Position numbers and translations under genes: made by a program. Below the pieces are notes generated by a model. The model made no database searches and had not been told where the DNA came from. It worked only from the letters and a program-made list of their open reading frames with translations. From Treponema sp. (GTDB lineage Bacteria; Spirochaetota; Spirochaetia; Treponematales; Treponemataceae): a DNA stretch of 64,000 nucleotides. How positions within the stretch are numbered: position 1 is the first letter of the stretch; the number at the start of each line of letters is the position of its first letter. Positions 35,199 to 43,900 of the stretch are shown here, one piece after another. The stretch is taken from positions 1 through 64,000 of the forward strand of contig JAGAZB010000054.1 of NCBI GenBank assembly GCA_017940255.1. The letters run 5' to 3'.

Positions 35199-36368
35199 AT
35201 GTATACAGAAAGCGAAGTTTTAGATTACGTAAATGAAGAAGATGTAAAATTCGTACGACTTGCATTTTTTGATTTAAACGGTGTACAGAAAAATATTTCA
35301 ATCATGGCAGATCAGTTAAAGAGTGCCTTTAATAACGGTGTGAGTTTTGACGCCTCTGCCATTTACGGCTTTGAAAGTCCTGAAAAATCTGATTTATTTT
35401 TATATCCGGACCCTACAACCCTTTCTGTTTTACCATGGCGACCAAATACAGGTAAAGTTGTACGAATGTTCTGTGCAATAAAATATTCAGACGGAAGAGA
35501 TTATGAAAAAGATTTCCGCACTTTGCTTAAAAAGACTGTAGAAAAAGCCCGAAAAGAAGCTGGCCTTGAATTCAGAATTGGTACAGAAATTGAGTTCTAC
35601 CTTTTTAAGCTTGATTCAGAAGGAGAAGCCACAAAGATTCCTTTTGATAACGCAGGTTACATGGATATTGCCCCGGAAGATAAAGGTGAAAATATCCGCC
35701 GCGAAATCTGTTTTACCCTGGAACAGATGGGTATTCAGCCGGAAGCCAGCCATCATGAAGAAGGACCAGGCCAGAATGAAATAGACTTCCACTATTCAGA
35801 TGCCGTTAGTGCCGCTGATAATGCTGCAACATTTAAATGGATTGTAAGAACAAGAGCCGCAAACCAGGGGCTTTATGCAGATTTTTCACCAAAACCTCTG
35901 GCAGAAAAAGCCGGAAGTGGTTTTCACATCAACCTGTCTTGCTCTGATTCTGAAAAAAATAAATACGCCATGGCAGGAATCTTAAAACATGCAGATGAAA
36001 TTACAGCCTATTTGAACTGCAAGGAAGATTCTTACAAACGCCTTGGCGAACATAAAGCTCCAAAATATATCTGCTGGGGAAAAGAAAACCGACTTGCCTT
36101 TATAAGAGTTCCGGCAGTAACAAATCCAGCTTCACAGAGAATGGAAATCCGTTCTGCAGATTGTGAATGTAATATTTATCTGGTTCTAACCCTTTTAATT
36201 AATGCAGCCTTAGACGGAATAAAAAATAAAATGCAGGCGCCAGAAGAAATTCCAGGTGGAAAAAATCCTGCAGACATAAATGGAATAAAACTATTGCCAG
36301 CCACCCTTGAAGAAGCTAAAAAAATCGCAGAAAAAAGCAGTTTTATTAAAGAAATCCTTGATTTTTAA
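35199..36368 (+). CDS. glnA: Glutamine synthetase, short type I
   Basis: The ATG at 35199 has GGAG 5 nt upstream and gives 389 residues. The family motifs are the beta-Grasp start (VKFVRLAFFDLNGVQKN), GTEIEFYLF, GPGQNEIDFHYSDA and AGSGFHINLS. It is about 50 residues shorter than common type I enzymes (around 440) and lacks the tyrosine adenylylation segment, so it is not controlled by GlnE. It makes glutamine from glutamate and ammonia. An ANTAR regulator gene follows 14 nt later. Confidence 0.92.
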   Translation: MYTESEVLDYVNEEDVKFVRLAFFDLNGVQKNISIMADQLKSAFNNGVSFDASAIYGFESPEKSDLFLYPDPTTLSVLPWRPNTGKVVRMFCAIKYSDGRDYEKDFRTLLKKTVEKARKEAGLEFRIGTEIEFYLFKLDSEGEATKIPFDNAGYMDIAPEDKGENIRREICFTLEQMGIQPEASHHEEGPGQNEIDFHYSDAVSAADNAATFKWIVRTRAANQGLYADFSPKPLAEKAGSGFHINLSCSDSEKNKYAMAGILKHADEITAYLNCKEDSYKRLGEHKAPKYICWGKENRLAFIRVPAVTNPASQRMEIRSADCECNIYLVLTLLINAALDGIKNKMQAPEEIPGGKNPADINGIKLLPATLEEAKKIAEKSSFIKEILDF

Positions 36369-36382
36369 GTAGGTTGTAAAAA

Positions 36383-36952
36383 ATGACTGCCGATACTCAC
36401 AGTGTTCTGGTTGTAACAAAAGACAGTAAACTTTCCGCAATGATAGGTGCTTTACTTACACCTCCGCTTTTTGAAGCTCGAATTGTAAATGATTTTAACG
36501 AAGCACGTCGCATAACTTCTGAACGTGTCTACAATATCATACTTTCTGACTATTCAGATGGTGATGGACTTGATTTTGCTACCGATATTTCAGAATCTTT
36601 GAGCACAATTCTTCTTCTGACCCCACAGACACTCTACGAAGAAGTTTCTTATCGTGTAGAAGGTTATGGAATAATAACAGTTCCCACACCTTTTGATCAG
36701 TTTAACTTCTACAGCACAATCAAAACAGCAATTGCAGTGCAATACAAGGTTCAGATTTTACAGAGTCAGACAACTAAGCTTAAGGTAAAAATGGAAGAAA
36801 TACGCCTTGTTAACCGGGCAAAGATGCTTTTGATGCAGAATGAAAAGATGACAGAAGAAGAAGCTCACCACTTCATAGAAAAAGAAGCCATGAACCGCGG
36901 TCTTAAAAAGACCGCACTGGCAGAAGAAATTATACAGGGTAAAGTCCGCTAA
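36383..36952 (+). CDS. Response-regulator-like protein with ANTAR RNA-binding domain
   Basis: The 189-residue protein has an N-terminal receiver-like domain (residues 1-120; SVLVVTKDSKL, ILSDYSDGDGLDF) and a C-terminal ANTAR domain (about 130-187; RAKMLLMQNEKMTEEEAHHF, IEKEAMNRG). The acidic pocket of the receiver is incomplete, so phosphorylation is uncertain. ANTAR proteins bind paired hairpins in leader RNA and prevent termination, often in nitrogen operons next to glutamine synthetase. Possible targets are the gltB and gltD leaders at 45797-45955 and 40076-40170. It overlaps the end of purF by 23 nt, convergently. Confidence 0.85.
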   Translation: MTADTHSVLVVTKDSKLSAMIGALLTPPLFEARIVNDFNEARRITSERVYNIILSDYSDGDGLDFATDISESLSTILLLTPQTLYEEVSYRVEGYGIITVPTPFDQFNFYSTIKTAIAVQYKVQILQSQTTKLKVKMEEIRLVNRAKMLLMQNEKMTEEEAHHFIEKEAMNRGLKKTALAEEIIQGKVR

Positions 36953-38468
36953 AGCAGCCTTTGCAGAAAGAATCAGCTCCAAAGGCTTTAATCATTCCTT
37001 TAAGGCTTATAAAGGCCAGGGAATCGGCTCCAATTTCCTTTCTGATTTCTTCAAGTTCATGGGTACTTGAAATCAGTTCGTTCTTGCTTGGTGTATCAAT
37101 GCCCAAGTAACAGGGGAACTTTACCGGCGGAGAAGAAACCCTGAAATGCACTTCTTTTGCACCTGAGCGTCTTAGAATATCTACCAGACGGCGGCTTGTT
37201 GTACCACGAACGATAGAATCATCAATTACAATTACTCTTTTTCCTTCAAGATCGCTGCGAATTGCATTCAGTTTAACAAAAACCATTGATTCCCGTTCTG
37301 CCTGAGTTGGCGCAATAAAGGTGCGGCCAATGTACTTGTTTTTTATAATTCCCATTCCATAAGGCACGCCGCTTGCACGGGCATAGCCCATTGCTGCCCC
37401 GAGCCCGCTATCCGGCACACCAATAACAATATCTGCCTCAACAGGGGCTTCTTCTGCAAGAACCTGCCCCATTCTATAGCGGGCTTCCTGCACAGAAATG
37501 CCGTCTATCACAGAATCTGGCCGGGCGAAGTATACATATTCAAAAATACAGGTTTCCTTTTTTTCCTGAGCGTAATTTATAGAGCGAATATTCTCTTGTG
37601 TAATCACAATAACTTCGCCGGCTTTTACATCGCGGATAAAGGCTCCGTTCACAGAATCTATAGCACAGGATTCTGAGGCAAGAATATATGGGATTCCCCG
37701 GTCAAGCCGTGGAATGACAGCAGACTCATTGTCCGGCTCACCAGTATCACCGTCCGGGGCATGTGTGTCGCCGTCCAGCCTGCTACTTGTGTCATTGTCC
37801 GGCTTGACCGGACAATCTATTTTCCCCAGACAAAGCGGCCTTATCCCATTCGGATCCCTAACACCAATCAGCATATCTTCCGTCATAACACACAGAGCAA
37901 AAGAGCCTTTAATAAGCTTTGCAGTCTGCACTACAGCATCTGTAAAACTTTTTTTATTGAGTTCGCGGGAATTGTCTTCATCACCGGGGGTACCAAGGTG
38001 ACCTCCGTTTTCAATATATTTCCTTACAATCAGTTTTAATATAACTTCACTATCACTGGAACTAGAAAAAGTTGAACCGCCGTCTTCAAGCATAGCCCTG
38101 AGTTCAGCATGATTTACCAGCTGCCCGTTATGAGCTAGGGCAATTGAGCCCATCTTAAAAGTGTTCAAAAAAGGCTGGGCATTTTCAATTGTTCTTCCGC
38201 CCGCTGTTGCATAGCGCACATGCCCTATCGCGATATTTCCCTGTAATTTTTCAAAATCACTTTCCTTAAAAATATCTCCAACCAGGCCAATTTCTTTCTT
38301 CAGGGTAATATGTTTCCCGTCACTTACCGCAATACCAGCACTTTCCTGCCCTCTGTGCTGAAGAGATACCAGGGAAAAATAAACCTTGGAAGCCGCATTT
38401 TCTGCTCCAAAAATTCCCACAACTCCACATTCGTCATGAAGTTTGTCTTCATCATTTTCACAGTACAT
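36930..38468 (-). CDS. purF: Amidophosphoribosyltransferase with an in-frame palindromic insert
   Basis: The 512-residue protein has a short propeptide and the catalytic Cys14 (DECGVVGIFG), the glutaminase signature SLQHRGQESAGI, and the phosphoribosyl site VIVIDDSIVRGTTS. It catalyses the first step of purine synthesis. Residues about 218-259, between LCLGKI and PYILASES, are encoded by a family B palindromic repeat and have no counterpart in normal PurF; they are rich in Asp, Gly and Pro and probably form a surface loop. It starts 1 nt after the gltD stop, suggesting a gltD-purF operon. Confidence 0.94.
   Translation of the reverse strand: MYCENDEDKLHDECGVVGIFGAENAASKVYFSLVSLQHRGQESAGIAVSDGKHITLKKEIGLVGDIFKESDFEKLQGNIAIGHVRYATAGGRTIENAQPFLNTFKMGSIALAHNGQLVNHAELRAMLEDGGSTFSSSSDSEVILKLIVRKYIENGGHLGTPGDEDNSRELNKKSFTDAVVQTAKLIKGSFALCVMTEDMLIGVRDPNGIRPLCLGKIDCPVKPDNDTSSRLDGDTHAPDGDTGEPDNESAVIPRLDRGIPYILASESCAIDSVNGAFIRDVKAGEVIVITQENIRSINYAQEKKETCIFEYVYFARPDSVIDGISVQEARYRMGQVLAEEAPVEADIVIGVPDSGLGAAMGYARASGVPYGMGIIKNKYIGRTFIAPTQAERESMVFVKLNAIRSDLEGKRVIVIDDSIVRGTTSRRLVDILRRSGAKEVHFRVSSPPVKFPCYLGIDTPSKNELISSTHELEEIRKEIGADSLAFISLKGMIKAFGADSFCKGCFSGLYPV
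37692..37817. repeat. Family B palindromic repeat in frame inside purF
   Basis: It contains CATTGTCCGGCTTGACCGGA at its right end, a matching CCCCGGTCAAGCCG at its left end, and several CCGTCC units between. It adds 126 bp without a stop or frameshift. Related palindromes are at 7833, 45226, 58026 and 59522. Confidence 0.8.
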
Positions 38469-38469
38469 T

Positions 38470-40050
38470 TTACAAGGCCCCGTCCATCAGATAATCATCA
38501 ATTTCTTTAGCACACTCTCTGCCTTCTGCAATTGCCCAGACAACCAGAGACTGACCGCGATGCATATCTCCGGCAGTAAAGATTTTTGCTTTTCCAGTTG
38601 CATAGCCATCAGCCTTTGAAGAAAGAACTGTGCCCCTGGCTCCCAATTCCACACCAAAAGCCTGAGCCGTATATTCTTCACAACCGGTAAATCCGGCAGC
38701 CACCAAAAGAAGGTCGCATGGTAAAGTTTTTTCACTACCTTCTCTTTCTACAAGCTGGCCTTTTCCATCAATCACCTTGAATTCCACTTCCACAGTACGA
38801 ACAGCGCTGATACGACCATCTTTACTGATTACTTCTTTTACAGTTGTTTCATAAATACGAGGATCATGACCGAACTTTGCAATAGACTCCTCTGCCCCGT
38901 AATCTACCTTCAGAACCTTTGGCCACTCTGGCCATGGATTATTCTCTGCTCTTTCCACCGGCGGACAAGGCATCATTTCTATCTGAGTTACAGATTTACA
39001 GCCCAGGCGGATTGCAGAACCTGTACAATCGTTTCCAGTATCTCCTCCGCCTACAATCACAAGGTTCTTGTTCTCAACCTCTACCCCGTAGCGTTCCAAA
39101 AGCATCTGTGCAATCTGACCGTTTGTAGGCTGCATTTCAATTTTTTCCAGTGCCTGGCTGGTTGCCAAAACTGATTTTGTTACTGCCTTCAAAAAATCAA
39201 CGGCAAACATCATGCCGCCAGCAGCACCAGAATTATCCTTTTTCAGATCATCAATTCCCTTTGCATTAAGAGCACGGGCTTTTTTTGCACCACAGCACAA
39301 GGCAAGAGCGTCGAATTCACCAAGAATATGTTCAGCAGAAGCAGAACGTCCTACATCAGCATTAAAAACAAATTCAACGCCCTCGTCCTTCATCAGCTGA
39401 ATACGGCGTTCAATAATAGATTTTTCAAGCTTCATATTAGGAATACCGTACATCAAAAGACCGCCAGCCTTGTCTTCCCTTTCAAAAACCGTAACACTAT
39501 GTCCGCGGCGATTAAGCCAGTCGGCAACGGCAAGTCCGCTAGGGCCAGAACCAATTACCGCAACCTTTTTTCCGCTTCTTACAGCAGGCTTCTGAGGCTT
39601 CATATAACCAGTTTCAAAAGCTTTTTCTATGATATATAACTCGTTATCGTGAACTGTTACAGGGCCGGCTTCCTGGTCACCAGCCTGCACTGTTGGATTT
39701 CCACAGTTGCAGGCTTTTTCACAGAGAGCCGGACAAACACGGCCGGTAAATTCCGGGAAGCTGGAAGTTTTTAAAAGACGCCAGGCAGCCATATCAAACT
39801 GACCGTTATAAAGAGCGTCATTCCATTCAGGAATATAATTATGAAGAGGACAACCTGTTACCATGCCCTTAAGTTTCAGGGCCGAACCACACATAGGGAC
39901 ACCGCAATTCATACAGCGGGCAGCCTGCTCTCTTCTGGCCTTTTCATCTAGCTTTGGATGAAATTCCTTAAAATTTGTAATGCGTTCTAAAGCAGGAACG
40001 TTACCATTTTCAACTCTCTTAAACTCCATAAAACCAGTTGCCTGTGCCAT
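38470..40050 (-). CDS. gltD: Glutamate synthase small subunit
   Basis: The 526-residue protein begins TGFMEFKRVENGNVPALERI. It has the two N-terminal cysteine clusters (CMNCGVPMCG, and CPALCEKACNCGN), the FAD motif VAVIGSGPSGLAVADWL and the NAD(P)H motif VIVGGGDTGNDCTG. It delivers electrons from NAD(P)H to GltB. It is a little longer than usual (about 470-490), with an extra stretch near residues 290-310. The leader carries a long hairpin directly after the promoter. It is apparently co-transcribed with purF, while gltB is a separate gene 0.9 kb upstream. Confidence 0.95.
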   Translation of the reverse strand: MAQATGFMEFKRVENGNVPALERITNFKEFHPKLDEKARREQAARCMNCGVPMCGSALKLKGMVTGCPLHNYIPEWNDALYNGQFDMAAWRLLKTSSFPEFTGRVCPALCEKACNCGNPTVQAGDQEAGPVTVHDNELYIIEKAFETGYMKPQKPAVRSGKKVAVIGSGPSGLAVADWLNRRGHSVTVFEREDKAGGLLMYGIPNMKLEKSIIERRIQLMKDEGVEFVFNADVGRSASAEHILGEFDALALCCGAKKARALNAKGIDDLKKDNSGAAGGMMFAVDFLKAVTKSVLATSQALEKIEMQPTNGQIAQMLLERYGVEVENKNLVIVGGGDTGNDCTGSAIRLGCKSVTQIEMMPCPPVERAENNPWPEWPKVLKVDYGAEESIAKFGHDPRIYETTVKEVISKDGRISAVRTVEVEFKVIDGKGQLVEREGSEKTLPCDLLLVAAGFTGCEEYTAQAFGVELGARGTVLSSKADGYATGKAKIFTAGDMHRGQSLVVWAIAEGRECAKEIDDYLMDGAL

Positions 40051-40075
40051 TTTTTTCTCCTGGAAATAAAAAAAA

Positions 40076-40170
40076 AGAGGCCGTAGACAAAATCTCGTGT
40101 TACCACAAAAATTTTATCTACGACCTCTTTGTCGAATAATTTACTATATCACTTTCGGGTGATTTTTTCA
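40076..40170 (-). promoter_or_regulatory. gltD promoter and leader hairpin/attenuator
   Basis: On the minus strand TTGAAA (40170-40165), 17 nt, TATAGT (40147-40142), then a long stem of about 23 bp (40126-40076; begins GAGGTCGTAGATAAAA, loop GTAA), followed by nine T and the ribosome binding site AGGAG. The hairpin is an intrinsic terminator by form. The gltB leader has a near copy. Confidence 0.7.
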
Positions 40171-40212
40171 ATACCACCACGCAAGAGCCAACACGTAAGA
40201 CCACGCAAGGGC

Positions 40213-40881
40213 TTATTTATCTGAACATTTTTTATTTACAAACCACAAACAGATGCTAAAAATCCAGGTAATAAGCAGAATAAGAGGAAGTACAAACCAG
40301 ATTGTGTTGAGTCCTGCAAAGAGAAAGCCGTACCAGTCATATTCTGGCAAAACCTTTCCGTTTTCAAGATGAATAAGAATATTTGGAATGTAATAAATTG
40401 AATACAAAATCATCGGGCAGGTTCCAATCAAACTTTCTGCAAAAGAAAGTTTGGCAGGTTCAAAAAAGGCAAAAGTGATTATACACAAAAGCGGAGTTAG
40501 TAAGTGCATAAAAAGATTTGAATTCATAAAATAAGCAAAATATGTTGTTGTAGTGCGAGGTGCCAGGAAGAAAACTGTTACCATCATGGTTAATGTAACT
40601 CCGCTTGTTGCTGCAAGCTTCAGGTAATTAAGCCATTTAGGCAAAGACTTTATCTTTCCTTTTGCTAAAAGACAGAGGAAAATCAGATATACGAGAGAAA
40701 CAAGTCCCGCAAAAACATTTGAATCTACTGTAAAATATTTAAAGGCCTTAAAACTTGCTGATGAAAGAACCTTAATTTCTCCCATAAACTGAAAGCCGAT
40801 TATCATGCTCACAGTTGCAAAAATTGTGAACAAAACAATCAGACAGTTCAAAATCATCGAAATCTTTTGCTTTTTATTCAT
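40213..40881 (-). CDS. Six-segment membrane protein of unknown function
   Basis: The 222-residue protein has about six hydrophobic segments and short basic ends (MNKKQK... and NKKCSDK). The segment FKYFTVDSNVFAGLVSLVYL, with its TxxSN motif after the first loop, resembles Pr6Pr-like and FAR-17a/AIG1-like membrane proteins. I cannot assign a reaction. It lies between gltB and gltD on the same strand but has its own upstream gap, so it may be independent. Confidence 0.7.
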   Translation of the reverse strand: MNKKQKISMILNCLIVLFTIFATVSMIIGFQFMGEIKVLSSASFKAFKYFTVDSNVFAGLVSLVYLIFLCLLAKGKIKSLPKWLNYLKLAATSGVTLTMMVTVFFLAPRTTTTYFAYFMNSNLFMHLLTPLLCIITFAFFEPAKLSFAESLIGTCPMILYSIYYIPNILIHLENGKVLPEYDWYGFLFAGLNTIWFVLPLILLITWIFSICLWFVNKKCSDK

Positions 40882-40982
40882 AACAAAACCTACCTTACAT
40901 CTTTTTCTTTATACAAAATATAGTATTTATACAAAAATGTAAAGTAGGTTTTATACAATTTAATTTTACTCACTACTTTATT

Positions 40983-43900
40983 CTATGCAGTAACCTTCTT
41001 AAAGGCCGCAAGAACTGCCGCTTCGTGTTCTACACCACTATTCTCCTGAGCGTAAATCTCCCTCATGATTTTCAGGTAATCATTTGGAATAATCTTTTTG
41101 AAGAGAGAACGGTAATGCTCCCAGTCAGCAAGGATTTCGCGGGCTCGCTTTGAACCAGTTTCTGCTGCATGCTGCTCAATAAGCTGATGAAGCCGCTCTT
41201 CATCTGGTGAAGTGCCTGAACCATCCGATGTGGTGCTTGAGCCTGTCGAAACCACCCTCAACGTTGTAGTTTCATCATCAAGCGCATACATCTTCACAAG
41301 TTCATGGTTAAGCCGCTTATACAAATCATGTTTTTCATCAAGAACATAAGCCACACCCCCACTCATACCGGCACAAAGATTCTTACCTGTACTTCCAAGA
41401 ATTACAGCTGTACCGCCAGTCATATATTCAAGACCATGGTCTCCACAGCCTTCCGCAACAACACTTGCCCCGGAATTACGAACACAGAAGCGTTCCCCGG
41501 CAAGTCCGTTTATAAAGGCCTTTCCACTTGTAGCACCAAAGAGTGCAACATTTCCCACGATGATATTTGAAGCAGCCTCTCCATCAAAGTTTTCTGGCTT
41601 TTTTATCACAAGCTTTCCACCGCTTAAGCCCTTTCCAAAGGCATCGTTGGCATCACCTGTAAGACGGAGTGTAAGTCCTTGCGGAATAAAGGCACCAAAG
41701 CTTTGACCAGCACCACCTTCGAAGTTTACAACAAAAGTGTCATCTGCAAGACTATTTCCAAAGCGTTTTTGAATCTCGCTTCCAAGAATAGTTCCCACAG
41801 TACGGTCGGTAGATTGTATAGAAAGGGGGGAAGTCTCCCCCTCGCTTCCAAGTCCTCGCTGCGCTGCGGTCTTGTCCGCTACCCCCTCTCCTAGGTGGCT
41901 GCCGCCCCCTAAAACCCCTGCTTTTTCCATCAAAGGCAGCAAAGTCTTTTCATCAACAGTTTTTTCAAGTTTAAAATCAAAGGTAGAACGTTCCTTTTTC
42001 CAGTCCCCATCCTCACCTGCATTTGCAAGCACTCTGCTCATATCCACAAGGCCGGCCCGCTTAAAGCCCTGCTTGTCCTTAAGCTTGAGTAAATCTGTAC
42101 GGCCGCAAAGCTCTTCAACAGAACGAACTCCAAGCTTAGCCATAATTTCCCGCATTTCCTGGGCAATAAACTTCATAAAGTTTTCTACATACTCAGGTTT
42201 TCCCGGGAATTTTGCACGAAGCTTTTCATTTTGAGTTGCCACACCAAAAGGACAGGTATCCAGCTGGCAGACACGCATCATAGAACAGCCCATTGCAATA
42301 AGCGGAGCTGTTGCAAAACCAAACTCTTCAGCACCAAGCAGGCTTGCAATCACAACATCACGCCCGCTCATAAGCTTACCGTCAGTTTCAATCACAACCC
42401 GTCCGCGCAAACCGTTCTGAATCAAAGTCTGATGAGTTTCCGCAAGCCCAAGCTCCCAAGGAAGCCCCGCGTGATGAATAGAACTGATAGGTGCAGCGCC
42501 AGTTCCCCCGTCATGACCACTAATCAAAATAACCTGGGCACCAGCCTTGGCAACGCCAGCCGCAATAGTACCAACCCCAGCTTCGCTAACCAGCTTTACG
42601 CTAATGCGGGCCGCGCGGTTAGCGTTTTTCAAGTCATAAATCAACTGAGCCAAATCTTCAATCGAATAAATATCGTGATGAGGCGGAGGCGAAATTAAAG
42701 CCACACCCGGAGTTGCATAGCGAGTTTTTGCAATCCAAGGGTAAACCTTTTTACCAGGCAGGTGTCCACCTTCACCAGGCTTTGCACCCTGAGCCATCTT
42801 AATCTGAATCTCGCGGGCACTAAGCAGATATTCTTCTGTTACTCCAAAGCGTCCCGAAGCTACCTGCTTAATTGCAGAATTATATTCCGTTCCAAGACGC
42901 TCAGGCTTTTCTCCACCTTCACCCGAATTAGATTTTCCGTGCAGATGATTCATAGCAGCGGCCATACACTTATGGGCTTCTTCACTAATTGAACCATAAG
43001 ACATAGCACCAGTCTTAAAACGCTTTACAATCTCGTCCACGCTTTCCACTTCTTCCAAAGGAACTCCGCCATCAGAAGCAAAATTAAAGTCCAGCATAGC
43101 CCGCAATGTATGAGGATGCTCGTTAGAATCAACCAGAGCTGTATATTCCTTAAAGCGCTCATAGTCACCAGTTCGGGTAGCCTGCTGCAGAGCCACAATA
43201 GTTTCCGGATTGTACAAATGGCTTTCTGCAGTGGGTCCCATGCGAAGCTTATGTTTTCCAACCGAATCCAAATGCTGATTCACAGTCAGGCCATTAGGAT
43301 CAAAGCCCTGGGCATGATGATAAAGCACATCTTCTTCAATTTCCTTAAGTCCAACTCCGCCAACCCGGCTTACTGTATTTGTAAAATATTTTTCAATTAC
43401 ATCGCCCGCAATTCCCACTGCCTCAAAAATCTGCGAAGACTGATAAGACTGAATCGTAGAAATACCCATTTTGGCTGCAATTTTTACAATTCCGTTTATA
43501 ATTCCCTTGTTGTAATCATCAATTGCAGTGTGATAATCCTTATCCAAAATCTTCTGGTCAATCAGCTCCGCAATCGCCTCATGAGCAAGGTAAGGGTTCA
43601 CAGCCCGCGCTCCATAAGCTAGACACATTGCTGCCTGATGAACATCTCTCACTTCGGCAGATTCCAGAAGTATAGAAAGTGCAGTTCTCTTTTTAGTTCG
43701 AATCAAATACTGTTCTACCGCAGAAACGGCTAGTATTGCAGGAATTGCTGCATGAGTTTTGTCTACACCCCGGTCACTCAAGATGATGATGTTGTAGCCG
43801 TCAGCATAAGCAGCATCAATCTGGGCAAAAAGATTTTCAAGAACAGAAGATAAAACGGGGCGTTGCGGGCAACCAACTTGTTGGTTATCCCCGCTAGAAG

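Noticed and set aside
34567..35301. A 244-codon minus-strand frame over the pyrG end
   Set aside because: It is antisense to conserved PyrG coding sequence and has no protein-like pattern.
42231..43622. Plus-strand frames of over 150 codons inside gltB
   Set aside because: They are antisense to well-conserved GltB domains.
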